Of a stretch of 50,496 bases of DNA, positions 1-7,844 are shown in pieces. The notes under the pieces were generated by a model. The model was not told the origin of the DNA. It saw only the letters and a program-made list of their open reading frames with translations, and did not search any database. Origin of the DNA: a virus. Where the stretch lies: positions 1 to 50,496 of the IMG/VR virus record IMGVR_UViG_3300022752_006269. One strand, 5' to 3'. Every line of letters begins with the position of its first letter. Within the stretch, counting starts at the first letter, position 1. The position numbers and the translations under genes were made by a program.

Positions 1-2
1 AA

Positions 3-269
3 AATACCATTGAAACATTACAAATATGGTCAGATGATTTATATTTTTTGCCATTTGTAGTTTCTTTTAAAATAGCTTTAGCATTTTTCAACCAAGATGG
101 TATGATTTTAACACAAATACTTACTCCAAATAAGTTTATTTATTGTTGGAATAAAATGTACGATGAAGAGGGTCAGTCGTTGCAGCCTAACAAAGGCACA
201 TGTTTAGAAAAGAAATTTTTTAATTATGACTATTATCTTATCAAAGATGTGCCATCATTCATTGAATAA
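3..269 (+). CDS. Hypothetical protein, 5' end outside the window
   Basis: The reading frame is open from the first bases of the window to a TAA at 267-269, so this is the C-terminal part of a longer gene. An internal TTG at 48 could be used as a start, but the upstream codons are also open and read like protein (NTIETLQIWSDDLYFLPF). The visible part has an aromatic, hydrophobic stretch followed by a polar, Lys-rich tail. I do not recognise a family. The next gene follows about 60 bases later on the same strand. Confidence 0.6.
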   Translation, partial: NTIETLQIWSDDLYFLPFVVSFKIALAFFNQDGMILTQILTPNKFIYCWNKMYDEEGQSLQPNKGTCLEKKFFNYDYYLIKDVPSFIE

Positions 270-282
270 TGCAGTTTAGTAG

Positions 283-290
283 TATAAATA
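283..290 (+). promoter_or_regulatory. TATAAATA element, T4-late-promoter-like
   Basis: An exact TATAAATA lies in the short gap before the gene at 331, followed about 13 bases later by a Shine-Dalgarno-like ctggag at 302-307. T4-type late promoters use TATAAATA alone at -10, so spacing and position would fit. In DNA this AT-rich a single 8-mer may occur by chance, so this is only a candidate. Confidence 0.3.
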
Positions 291-330
291 TATTAATTCC
301 TCTGGAGCAGCAATAAAATGCTGAACAAAT

Positions 331-645
331 ATGCAAAGTCAAAAACCATCTACCAGCAGGATTCAATCATCTTTGATAAAACATTTAGAAAAATATGGTA
401 CAATTCAATTGCAATTGCCAGATAATTTTATTTTAGAAATTGGCACAACAAATGAAGATCAAGCAGGCAATTCTACAAAAGTTGAAAACTATTGTTATGT
501 GATTGTTAAAAACGATTTAAGGGCAACTGTTATTGACAAATATAATATTGGTATTCGTTGTGAAGATAATGAAAAAATCGTTGTTTTAGATGATAAGTTT
601 GTTGATAACAATGGTGATAAAATTCGTTCCATAAATATTGTTTAA
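331..645 (+). CDS. Hypothetical protein, 104 aa
   Basis: The ORF starts at ATG 331 and ends in TAA. The protein is mixed alpha/beta: a polar N-terminus, a helix (LIKHLEKYG), then alternating hydrophobic strands (IQLQLPDNFILEIG and later YCYVIVK), which suggests a small beta-rich fold. An SD-like ctggag sits at 302-307, rather far upstream. A competing 35-codon frame begins at ATG 318 at a better SD distance, but it is short. Function unknown. It lies between an edge-truncated gene and another small gene on the same strand. Confidence 0.6.
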   Translation: MQSQKPSTSRIQSSLIKHLEKYGTIQLQLPDNFILEIGTTNEDQAGNSTKVENYCYVIVKNDLRATVIDKYNIGIRCEDNEKIVVLDDKFVDNNGDKIRSINIV

Positions 646-713
646 TCACTAATTTATTTAGGGTTTTCGATGTTTTCGGTGATTTTTCTCAATAAGGTGT
701 AGAGGATTTAATT

Positions 714-974
714 GTGAAAAAAGTTAGCCCTTTTTTTGTTGGCATGAACGATCAGGACTTGATTTACATCTATACGAGGCTTTTGCATCGCTATCAAGAT
801 GATTTATATCAAGTTTTTGAGTTTATAAATAAGAAGTTTTCTGATATTAATAATTTTCTTGCAAATGTTGATTGTTCTTCCGATTTTCATTCCAATTTAG
901 AAAATCTTACCAATTTGGTTTTTACTGAGATTAAGCGCAGAAAACTTGCAGATCCTGTTCTAAACCCGCTATAA
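714..974 (+). CDS. Hypothetical protein, 86 aa
   Basis: It starts at GTG 714 with an agagga SD-like sequence about 8 bases upstream. The product is mostly helical and polar (QDDLYQVFEFINKKF), with no Cys cluster, signal peptide or membrane segment. I do not recognise it. The gene is followed by a strong intrinsic terminator at 999-1031, so it appears to be the last gene of a short transcription unit. Confidence 0.6.
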   Translation: MKKVSPFFVGMNDQDLIYIYTRLLHRYQDDLYQVFEFINKKFSDINNFLANVDCSSDFHSNLENLTNLVFTEIKRRKLADPVLNPL

Positions 975-998
975 GGGGGTGATTTCAAGGGTTGGGAC

Positions 999-1031
999 AA
1001 TAGCCCACTAGAAATGGTGGGCTATTTTTTT
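999..1031 (+). terminator. Rho-independent terminator
   Basis: A perfect 10-bp stem (aatagcccac at 999-1008, gtgggctatt at 1017-1026) with an 8-base loop runs directly into a T tract ending about 1031. It closes the unit of small genes upstream. The helicase start codon at 1043 lies just beyond the T tract, so the helicase must be transcribed by read-through or from a promoter inside or overlapping this terminator. Confidence 0.85.
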
Positions 1032-1042
1032 TGAAATTTGAC

Positions 1043-2857
1043 ATGAATCAAAACATAAATATAATTATGGACATGTTAACTATTCAAATTGAAGAAACAG
1101 AAGAAAAAGATACTTCAGAATTCATAAACTACAAATATCCTTTTGATAAATTTAATGTTGTTCAAAGTGCAGTTCTTCAACATTATAAATCTGAAAATAA
1201 TTTCATCATTGCTTCTGCCACCAATAGTGGCAAAACAATAATGGCAGAGTTTTTCTTGTTTGATGCTCTTGTAAACAAAAATAAAAAAGCTGTTTATCTG
1301 TGCCCTTTGAAATCTCTGGCTTCAGAAAAACATACTTCTTGGTCCGATGATACTCATCCATTTAGTGATAAAAAAATAAGACTTATGTCTGGTGATGAGG
1401 AAAAAACTTTTTCAGGTAATTTGATTGTCGCAACCATAGAAAGTTTTTGTCACAAAATCAGAACAGATTCTGATTGCTTTGGAGATGTTGAAGTTATTGT
1501 GGTTGATGAAGCGCATATGCTTGGTACTGATGATAGAGGTGCTACTCTTGAATTCGCATTAACAGAATTTTCTCGTAAGAATAATGCTAAAATTGTATTT
1601 TTAAGCGGTACATTACCAAATGCCAATCAAATTGCTGAATGGCTGTCAATTCTTAATAAACGAAAAACCATGGTTCTAAACTCCAAATATCGAGCAGTTC
1701 CACTTAATATTCATTATCGAAAATATGACACATCTTTAAATCAAGGAGCCGATCCTATCGACATGTTTGATTCGATAATTAAAATTTGTCAAAAGAATGA
1801 ATCTGATAAAATACTTGTTTTTGTGCATTCAAAGAATTTGGGTAAAAGACTTGTAAAATATATGGGGGACAAAGGATTTGAATCAAAGTTTCATTCTGCT
1901 GATCTTGCTGCCAACAAAAGAAAATCATTAGAAAAAGAATTTAAAGATGGTTCTTTGAAATTACTTGTTGCAACAAGTACTTTGGCAGCAGGTGTCAATT
2001 TACCGGCTAGAAGAGTCATTATTGCTGGTGTCATTAGAGGTAAACAACTCGTTGATAAAGCTGAAATATTTCAAATGATTGGTCGCAGTGGTAGGAAAGG
2101 AATTGATGAACAAGGCGATGCTTACATATTCTTCCCTGATAATAAAATAAGCCTTGTGAATGAATATAAAAAAGTTGATAATGTTACATCTAAGCTTTTA
2201 ATTTTAAATGATGACATTGAATATAACAAACTAGCAGGTCATATTTTGGCTTTAATACATAAAGAAAAAAAGCTTAGTTTTGATAAAATATGGAATATTT
2301 TATGTAATACATTTGGTGCTTGTTCTGGCAAGTTGAAATCAGAATATTTAAAGAACACATTAGATCGTTTGATCGCAATGAAATTTGTTGAACTTGTAAA
2401 TGATACTTATAAGTTGAGAAAACTAGGAATTCCAAGTGTTTTGTTTTTCATAGATCCATATGATCTCAATATTTGGGTTAAGAATTTTTCTCGTTATTTC
2501 GCTGGTTCCTTGAGGAAGGATTCTCTGGTAACTCATTATCTTTCTCTTGTTCCTTCTAATACTAAATCTTTTATAAGCGAAGAAGAAAAATATTTTTGTA
2601 GACAGTACTCAGATAGACTTCGTGAATTAATTGGTAACAACTTCATAGAAACAACTGCTGTTAAATATGGTTATTTGTATTATTGCCTACTCAACAACAG
2701 ATCGACAGGAATCTTGTCTCCTTTAATACCAGCAATTGTTAAAGATTTTGGTAGAATTTGTGCTTGTTTAAACATGGTTTCAAAAATTTGCCAATGGAAA
2801 TGTGAAAATAATTTCTTTATTGATTTAAAAGAAAGATTTCATCGGAAAAAAGTTTAA
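1043..2857 (+). CDS. Ski2-like superfamily 2 DEAH-box helicase
   Basis: This 604-aa protein carries a full set of SF2 motifs: a Q-like region near residue 37, Walker A ATNSGKT (59-65), DEAH (155-158), SGT (188-190), a motif V region TSTLAAGVNLP (311-321) and motif VI QMIGRSGRKG (344-353). The QMxGRxGR form of motif VI and the DEAH box place it with Ski2/Hel308-like helicases, which unwind DNA or RNA using ATP. I chose ATG 1043 over TTG 1031, which lies in the terminator T tract. There is no clear SD. A role in phage recombination or replication restart is inference. Confidence 0.88.
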   Translation: MNQNINIIMDMLTIQIEETEEKDTSEFINYKYPFDKFNVVQSAVLQHYKSENNFIIASATNSGKTIMAEFFLFDALVNKNKKAVYLCPLKSLASEKHTSWSDDTHPFSDKKIRLMSGDEEKTFSGNLIVATIESFCHKIRTDSDCFGDVEVIVVDEAHMLGTDDRGATLEFALTEFSRKNNAKIVFLSGTLPNANQIAEWLSILNKRKTMVLNSKYRAVPLNIHYRKYDTSLNQGADPIDMFDSIIKICQKNESDKILVFVHSKNLGKRLVKYMGDKGFESKFHSADLAANKRKSLEKEFKDGSLKLLVATSTLAAGVNLPARRVIIAGVIRGKQLVDKAEIFQMIGRSGRKGIDEQGDAYIFFPDNKISLVNEYKKVDNVTSKLLILNDDIEYNKLAGHILALIHKEKKLSFDKIWNILCNTFGACSGKLKSEYLKNTLDRLIAMKFVELVNDTYKLRKLGIPSVLFFIDPYDLNIWVKNFSRYFAGSLRKDSLVTHYLSLVPSNTKSFISEEEKYFCRQYSDRLRELIGNNFIETTAVKYGYLYYCLLNNRSTGILSPLIPAIVKDFGRICACLNMVSKICQWKCENNFFIDLKERFHRKKV

Positions 2858-2894
2858 TACATCTCCATTAAGTAAAGGCTTTTTGGAGAATGTA

Positions 2895-3518
2895 ATGATA
2901 GAAGAAAAGTTTTATACTGGAAAATTGGTTAAACCAAAGTTAATTAAATTTACTCATAACGATTTAGAAAAAATTGCTTATAAAGTTTGTATTGAGTCTG
3001 AAGAATATAATTTGTGTGTTGAAAGTTCTCGTAACATGTGGGCTAATAAGAAAAAAGGTGCATATGGCAAAGGATTGGTAAATACAGAAGATGATCCTTA
3101 TCGCACTGAAAGAACTGGAAAACTAGGTGAAATGGCTTTTTCTAAATTGTACCAAGTTCCTGTTGATTTAACTTATCGTGAAGGTGGAGATGATCAAGAT
3201 TTTATTTGCGAAGGCAAAAAGATTAACATAAAAACAAGCACTAAAAAGCCTTGGTATGCTGCTGGATTAGTTACAGCCGGTCATTATCGTGGACCTGAAT
3301 TTGTTCCACTTGAAATCAAACATGATTATTATGTTTTTGGATATGTTGAAATGGAAGACAAAAAGTCTAATATTGCTTCAATTGTTTTTGTTGGTGGGTG
3401 TGATAAAGAAACGCTAGTTAATAGAGAGATTAAAAGAGCCATTAAAGGTTATCACATGAATTATCAAATACCTTATTCAGAATTAACCGATATTGATAAA
3501 ATTGTGTTTAAGAGTTAG
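2895..3518 (+). CDS. Putative PD-(D/E)XK nuclease-like protein, 207 aa
   Basis: ATG 2895 is preceded by ggag at 2885-2888 at ideal spacing, so it is preferred over TTG 2883. The middle of the protein has the layout of a restriction-endonuclease-like fold: a helix with GKLGEMAF, then a GGDDQDF stretch, then KINIKTSTKK, where an acidic strand is followed by a strand ending in K. Later strands are hydrophobic. The family is inferred from this layout only. The stop codon overlaps the end of a convergent small gene by 11 bases. Confidence 0.5.
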   Translation: MIEEKFYTGKLVKPKLIKFTHNDLEKIAYKVCIESEEYNLCVESSRNMWANKKKGAYGKGLVNTEDDPYRTERTGKLGEMAFSKLYQVPVDLTYREGGDDQDFICEGKKINIKTSTKKPWYAAGLVTAGHYRGPEFVPLEIKHDYYVFGYVEMEDKKSNIASIVFVGGCDKETLVNREIKRAIKGYHMNYQIPYSELTDIDKIVFKS

Positions 3519-3747
3519 GAATTCCAAAAAAGTTTTCTGGGTATTCCATCTTTACTACTTTTTCGCCTTTTATTTCTTCTTCCCAGAATCTTACTTGTTC
3601 AACAGGCACACCTAATTCAATGTAATGGCAATTGTCATTGGCATTTACAGGCATGTTGATGTTTTTACCTTCGTGCAGAATATTAACCTTACAAACTCTT
3701 TTTTCTTTATCAAAACAAAAACAATTTTTGCATTTTTTCTTATTCAT
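3508..3747 (-). CDS. Small Cys-rich zinc-binding-type protein, 79 aa
   Basis: The N-terminus has the cysteine pattern CKNCFCF followed by C19 and a later Cys (NDNCHYIELG), which suggests a small metal-binding knuckle. The second half is charged and includes two Trp/Phe-rich turns. It is convergent with the nuclease-like gene (11-base overlap) and divergent from the dNMP kinase, whose start codon lies only 15 bases away inside a shared palindrome. The function is unknown. Confidence 0.65.
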   Translation of the reverse strand: MNKKKCKNCFCFDKEKRVCKVNILHEGKNINMPVNANDNCHYIELGVPVEQVRFWEEEIKGEKVVKMEYPENFFGIPNS

Positions 3748-3767
3748 GACTATAACATAGTCATGAA
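3743..3767. promoter_or_regulatory. Palindrome spanning two divergent start codons
   Basis: An 11-bp perfect inverted repeat (ttcatgactat / atagtcatgaa) with a 3-base centre covers the start codons of the minus-strand gene at 3747 and the dNMP kinase at 3763. Neither gene has space for an SD. The element could be a shared operator, or a hairpin hiding the start codon in each mRNA. Confidence 0.5.
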
Positions 3768-4377
3768 AAACATCATTATCGGTTTATTTGGTCAGGCAGC
3801 AGCAGGCAAAGATACAGTTGCCGATATGATCATCCCATTGCTCAATCAACACAAAGATGAAAATAAAGCTTCGTTAAGAAAAGTTGCTTTTGCTTATAAT
3901 GTGAAAAAAATATTTTGCGATTATTTTGATGTTGATTTTGACTTTATTGAACAGTGGAAAAGGAATCCAGAACCACCTCCCGGTTTTTTAATGAATGTCA
4001 GACAGTCATTGCAAATGATTGGTGATGGTTTCAGACAAGTTAAGTGTTCTGTTTGGATTGATAAATTGATCAACAAGGCATCAAATGTTGTTGTGACCGA
4101 TGGTCGTTATATTAACGAAGCACATGCGATTAAACGAAAAGGTGGCATTAATATTCTTGTTAACAGACCTTCACATAGAAACAATGATCAAAACGGTAGT
4201 GAAAAGACTATGGGAGAAATGTCTGATTATTTTCTTGATAAAGGCATTGAAGGACTTGTTTCAGACGATAAATATCCAATGTTTGATTATCATTTAAAAA
4301 ATGATGGTGATATCTTGTCTTTAGAAAGGAAAATAACCAATCAATTAATTTATTTTGTTATTCAAAAATTTGAATAA
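3763..4377 (+). CDS. Deoxynucleoside monophosphate kinase (T4 gp1-like)
   Basis: The 204-aa product begins with a P-loop GLFGQAAAGKDT (residues 7-18) and continues with features of the phage dNMP kinase family: a RQSLQMIGDGFR segment, the strand VVVTDGRY and a downstream INILVNRP strand. The enzyme phosphorylates dNMPs (dTMP, dGMP, hydroxymethyl-dCMP in T4) to dNDPs for phage DNA synthesis. I chose ATG 3763 because homology starts there; the longer frame upstream is antisense to the neighbouring Cys-rich gene. Together with thyX and dut in this window it gives a dUMP to dTDP route. It is nearly leaderless, within a palindrome. Confidence 0.88.
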   Translation: MKNIIIGLFGQAAAGKDTVADMIIPLLNQHKDENKASLRKVAFAYNVKKIFCDYFDVDFDFIEQWKRNPEPPPGFLMNVRQSLQMIGDGFRQVKCSVWIDKLINKASNVVVTDGRYINEAHAIKRKGGINILVNRPSHRNNDQNGSEKTMGEMSDYFLDKGIEGLVSDDKYPMFDYHLKNDGDILSLERKITNQLIYFVIQKFE

Positions 4378-4381
4378 TTAT

Positions 4382-5791
4382 TCAACTGTTTTGAATTTGA
4401 TTATTTATTCTGCCTGTTTTTACAACTTGGTCATAAAATCTTAATAATTCATCTAAATAATTTTCTTTTTGTTGATCATTTAGTGTATTGAAAAAATTTA
4501 TAAGGCTTGCAGCATCACTGTTTTTAAAACTATGTTTAAAAACAGGATCGTCTTCTCCATATATTTGTTTTTTTGCTAAATTAGCAATTCTTTCAAATTC
4601 TTTATATATTTTAAAAATTTCTTTTCCACTAGTTTGAGAAGTAATAAGATTTTTTAATTTAATATTGGCATATCTTTTAGGGTCTAAAATAAATACTAAC
4701 ATTTCTTTTTCATTTTTTGGTTCAATTTGTCCTAATTTTAGCAATTCTTGTTTATATAAATATTGATTTTTCCGTTCTCTAGCTCTATGAAGCATATTTC
4801 TTTTTTGTTGTTCTGCCATTTCAGGATTTTCATTAAAAATATTATTTTTTATAAATTTGATATCACGATTATTATAATAATTACCATCATTTAATTTTCT
4901 TTTTATTTCACTATATGCAATATTGACCCATTTCTCTGGGTTTAAAATAATGCTTTCATCATTTGTGATACCTTCATCTAAAAAATCGTCTAATGGAATT
5001 CTTTTTAATACTTCTTTAGAATTTTCTAAAATATTTGCTATAAAATTATTACTAAATTCTTTTTTTATTTGTTGTCTTAAATTTTCATCTAGTGAATTTT
5101 TTATTGCAGCAAGACGAACGCCCATTTCCATTGGGTGTTGATAATATCTTTTACCTCTTGGACTAGTGCGATCATTTATATTTCCCGGTAAAGCAGAATT
5201 TAGCCATCTTTCTTTTGGTACATTTCCTTTTTGTGTTGTATGTCTTAATTCGTGAGCCAGTGTTTCACCACCCCATTGAGTAAGTTTTCCATCTGATGAG
5301 GCAGTAGGAAGTACAGTAAAACATTTTTTAGGTATTACTATCCAGCCATCTTTACAGTCAGCATAAGCCCCAGCATCTGGATATACTCTTTCTAATGCTT
5401 CATCTGTAACAACATACATTATTATTGGTTTGTCAAAATAATCTTTATGTGTTGCAAATCCAATATCCATCCATTGTGGTCCCAAATGATATTGGGATGG
5501 AGCCATTCCCGGTTTTTGTAAATTTTGAAAATCTTTATCCCATTTTTCTGGATTTGGTTGTGCTGATCTAATAAAATCTTTAGGAATAATTTGTTTTTTA
5601 ATAATTATTTCATTTGCTTTGTAAGAGTTTTCTGGATGCCATTTGTCTAAAGTTTTTGGAAATGAATTATTTATTGGAAATGAATTAATAGGATTATAAA
5701 TTGGACTTGTTATCCAAGGTTTAATAGAATTGTCTTGTTCAATTAAAAAATTTGGATAATTTATTTTTATCCATTCTATAAATTTTTTCAT
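4382..5791 (-). CDS. Tagged virion protein with HExxH zinc-peptidase motif
   Basis: This 469-aa protein starts MKKFIEWIKI, matching the [FY]xx[FYW][ILV] tag shared by many proteins in this window, with LIE at 16-18 as a possible prohead-protease site. At 176-184 it has GETLAHELRH, a zincin HExxH motif, and E222 in a conserved-looking helix (HPMEMGVRLAAI) is a candidate third ligand. The C-terminal half is highly charged and helical. I infer an internal virion metallopeptidase carried into the host with the DNA. The substrate is unknown. It is convergent with the dNMP kinase, with a 4-base gap. Confidence 0.65.
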   Translation of the reverse strand: MKKFIEWIKINYPNFLIEQDNSIKPWITSPIYNPINSFPINNSFPKTLDKWHPENSYKANEIIIKKQIIPKDFIRSAQPNPEKWDKDFQNLQKPGMAPSQYHLGPQWMDIGFATHKDYFDKPIIMYVVTDEALERVYPDAGAYADCKDGWIVIPKKCFTVLPTASSDGKLTQWGGETLAHELRHTTQKGNVPKERWLNSALPGNINDRTSPRGKRYYQHPMEMGVRLAAIKNSLDENLRQQIKKEFSNNFIANILENSKEVLKRIPLDDFLDEGITNDESIILNPEKWVNIAYSEIKRKLNDGNYYNNRDIKFIKNNIFNENPEMAEQQKRNMLHRARERKNQYLYKQELLKLGQIEPKNEKEMLVFILDPKRYANIKLKNLITSQTSGKEIFKIYKEFERIANLAKKQIYGEDDPVFKHSFKNSDAASLINFFNTLNDQQKENYLDELLRFYDQVVKTGRINNQIQNS

Positions 5792-5806
5792 ATTTATATT
5801 TATTAA

Positions 5807-6430
5807 TTATTTTAACTTTTTCAATGCGTTTTCAGTCATAACAATAAATTCCCAGTTTCTTTTCTTGCAATAAATGTTTGCTGCTTTCCATTTAGCAATA
5901 TTTTTATCCCATTTTGTTTGTGATTTAGGTTTGATTTCCCAAAGCTCTACTTTGCCATCTGTATATTCGACTAAAATATCAGGAATGTAGTTGTGATCTC
6001 TTCCATTAAAGAAATATTCTATTTGCAGGCTCTCAGCTTTATAACGCTTTACTTTTGGGTTTTTTTCTAAGTGTTTAATAAATTTAAGTTCTAAACCACT
6101 TCTAAAGAATATGTCGCAGTGGTTCTTTTCAGAATAAAAATTTCCTTGTTTGAATTTAGTGATCTTTGCTTTGGTCTTTCTTCCTTTTTTTTTTATATCA
6201 CGAATAATAAGCGCCCTTGATTGAGTACCGGGAGGAATAGATTCTCCAATATGCTTCGATCTGTAGTGAACTAATAAATCTCTGGTAGGCATTTGACATG
6301 AAGGACAAATGACATAATCATCGCCTTCTTTGTGTTCAGAGATAATATGTGATCTTAAAAGGTCTAATTGATCATAATTTTGTTCGCAAACAAAACAGCA
6401 ATAATTTCTATTAATGTATTTTTTTTCCAT
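5807..6430 (-). CDS. Zinc-finger plus TnsA/T4 gp4-like nuclease
   Basis: The N-terminal ~65 residues hold two C2H2-type fingers (CFVCEQNYDQLDLLRSH.. and CPSCQMPTRDLLVHYRSKH). The C-terminal half has the PD-(D/E)XK pattern of the TnsA / head-completion nuclease family: FRSGLELKFIKHLE, then YIPDILVEY, then ELWEIKPKSQ, then a helix with WKAANIYCKKRNW and the closing strand EFIVMTE. In T4-like phages such a nuclease (gp4) completes the head after packaging; TnsA cuts transposon ends. Which role applies here is not known, though the phage context favours head completion. It lies upstream of the tagged peptidase on the same strand, with a 15-base gap. Confidence 0.75.
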   Translation of the reverse strand: MEKKYINRNYCCFVCEQNYDQLDLLRSHIISEHKEGDDYVICPSCQMPTRDLLVHYRSKHIGESIPPGTQSRALIIRDIKKKGRKTKAKITKFKQGNFYSEKNHCDIFFRSGLELKFIKHLEKNPKVKRYKAESLQIEYFFNGRDHNYIPDILVEYTDGKVELWEIKPKSQTKWDKNIAKWKAANIYCKKRNWEFIVMTENALKKLK

Positions 6431-6448
6431 ACATTAATATATATTTAA

Positions 6449-6814
6449 GTGAAAACTTTTATTCAATACATTACTGAAGAAAGAAAGAATTCAGACTTTT
6501 TGACAAGTTTGAAACTTTTTAATATCGATCCAAAAAGTGCTGAAAAAGCTGTAGAAAAATCTCCTTCTGTTTTTGCCCAAGCTATTTATGGCGATGATGA
6601 AATTGGTGCTTCTGCTTTTGATGTAAAAAAAGTTGGTAAAAATTTTGTTATGAAAAACAGAAATGTTTTTGGCGATTTGACTTACAAAGACCATATGCCA
6701 TCAAAATTAAAATTAAATACCATAGTGACTCCCACTTTTGTTGATTACTTAAAGACGCAAGGTCTTGCTGGATCAGAAAAATACAATGATTTTTTAAAGG
6801 GTAAAAAATCATGA
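6449..6814 (+). CDS. Tagged small virion protein, 121 aa
   Basis: It starts at GTG 6449. The product opens MKTFIQYITEE, nearly the T4 IPIII capsid-targeting sequence MKTYQEFIAE, with ITE at 8-10 matching the T4 prohead-protease consensus (I/L)xE. The rest is a small, charged protein with the strands VKKVGKNFVMKNRNVFGDLTY. It is the first of five overlapping tagged genes (6449-8643) and is divergent from the TnsA-like gene, with an 18-base AT-only gap that probably contains the promoter. The internal-virion role is inferred from the tag. Confidence 0.65.
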   Translation: MKTFIQYITEERKNSDFLTSLKLFNIDPKSAEKAVEKSPSVFAQAIYGDDEIGASAFDVKKVGKNFVMKNRNVFGDLTYKDHMPSKLKLNTIVTPTFVDYLKTQGLAGSEKYNDFLKGKKS

Positions 6815-7017
6815 CAAGTTTTAAAAAATGGTTGCAGATGGATGAAGTTTCTACCAGTACCGCTGATGTAGCTCATTTTTCTTTACCTATTGGTGCTGGA
6901 ATGGTTACTAGAAAATTCCCACAATTCTTTAGTGTTGGTCAATATGGTCTAGCTGGACCAATGCAACAACTAACTGATACTGATTATGTTGGGCTGAAAA
7001 AAAAGAGGCGCAAATGA
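6811..7017 (+). CDS. Tagged small protein, 68 aa
   Basis: ATG 6811 overlaps the previous stop as ATGA, so the two genes are translationally coupled. The N-terminus MTSFKKWLQMDE matches the window-wide tag and is very close to MTFKEFLKMDE (18278) and KYDAWRKMNE (37065). The middle is Gly/Pro/Phe-rich (FSLPIGAGMVTRKFPQFF) and the C-terminus is basic (KKKRRK). Too small for an enzyme. I infer a packaged internal or head-associated peptide. Confidence 0.6.
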   Translation: MTSFKKWLQMDEVSTSTADVAHFSLPIGAGMVTRKFPQFFSVGQYGLAGPMQQLTDTDYVGLKKKRRK

Positions 7018-7844
7018 TCACATTTATGCAATTCATTGAAGCTAAAAATTATTTAAATCGTCGTGAATTTCTTAAATCCGCTACTGCTATACCAGCAATT
7101 GGTTTGCTTGGCGCATCTGCTCCTGCCGTTTTGCCAGCAGCAGCAGCAACAACAGCAACGACAGCAGCGACAGCAACAATAAGTCCTTTTTTATCTATGC
7201 TTCTTTATAACACTTTAGCATTTGATCCTCAATATAATGTTAATAAATATGTAGAAATTATTAACGGTTCCGGTAAAGCATATGTTGATCAAATGGAATT
7301 TGCGCTTAATCATCTTAAAGATCAAGCAAAAATTAATCCTGATGCTGCTGGTGATTTTTTAACTACATATGCAGGAAACAGTTATAATATTAATGGTTTG
7401 GGAACATTGTTTGACAAAGCATCTAATGGTATGTTCACTAAAATTATAAAAGAAATGACAAACGATATTGGACCAGAAAAAATCATACAATTGATTATGG
7501 ACAAAAATTTATCACTAAGTGGGAATAATCTAAATGTTGCGCTTTCTGCTTTAAAAAATATTAGTGAAAAAATTCCTGCTATAGGTAAGATTTTTAATCC
7601 ATCTGTTTTTGAAAAAGCTTTAAAAGGAAAATATGATGATGCTTTAAAAATGTTAAAAAATAATGGTATTGATGTAAAAAGTTTAAAACAAATTTTAAAA
7701 GAAAAAGAATTAGATTTAATTCGATGGGAAGGCGAAGGTGGTAAAGTTAGTGAAAACAGGAAAAATAATTTTGGTAGTTTAGCTGGTAAAACATATAACT
7801 TACATGATACAAATTTTATAAGAACAAAAAAGAGGCTTAAATGA
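7014..7844 (+). CDS. Tagged protein with twin-arginine (Tat) signal
   Basis: The 276-aa product has two N-terminal signals in series. Residues 1-10 (MITFMQFIEA) fit the capsid-targeting tag. Residues 15-21 (NRREFLK) fit the Tat consensus RRxFLK and are followed by a hydrophobic segment (22-41) and an Ala/Thr-rich stretch with A-x-A-type cleavage options near 43-46. The remainder is a soluble helical domain with no recognised motif. Tag removal at about residue 10 would expose a standard Tat signal. It overlaps the upstream gene by 4 bases and the downstream gene by 4. Function unknown. Confidence 0.65.
   Translation: MITFMQFIEAKNYLNRREFLKSATAIPAIGLLGASAPAVLPAAAATTATTAATATISPFLSMLLYNTLAFDPQYNVNKYVEIINGSGKAYVDQMEFALNHLKDQAKINPDAAGDFLTTYAGNSYNINGLGTLFDKASNGMFTKIIKEMTNDIGPEKIIQLIMDKNLSLSGNNLNVALSALKNISEKIPAIGKIFNPSVFEKALKGKYDDALKMLKNNGIDVKSLKQILKEKELDLIRWEGEGGKVSENRKNNFGSLAGKTYNLHDTNFIRTKKRLK

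Noticed and set aside
318-425. 35-codon ORF at ATG 318 with better SD spacing
   Set aside because: It lies within the 104-aa ORF in another frame and is short. The longer frame looks more protein-like, but this is not certain.
5791-5798. TATAAATA on the minus strand at the tagged peptidase start
   Set aside because: It overlaps the start codon, so transcription would begin inside the gene. Probably chance in AT-rich DNA.
7137-7177. CAG/CAA-rich run resembling a microsatellite
   Set aside because: It encodes the Ala/Thr-rich end of the Tat signal region, so the composition is explained by the protein. I see no independent repeat element.
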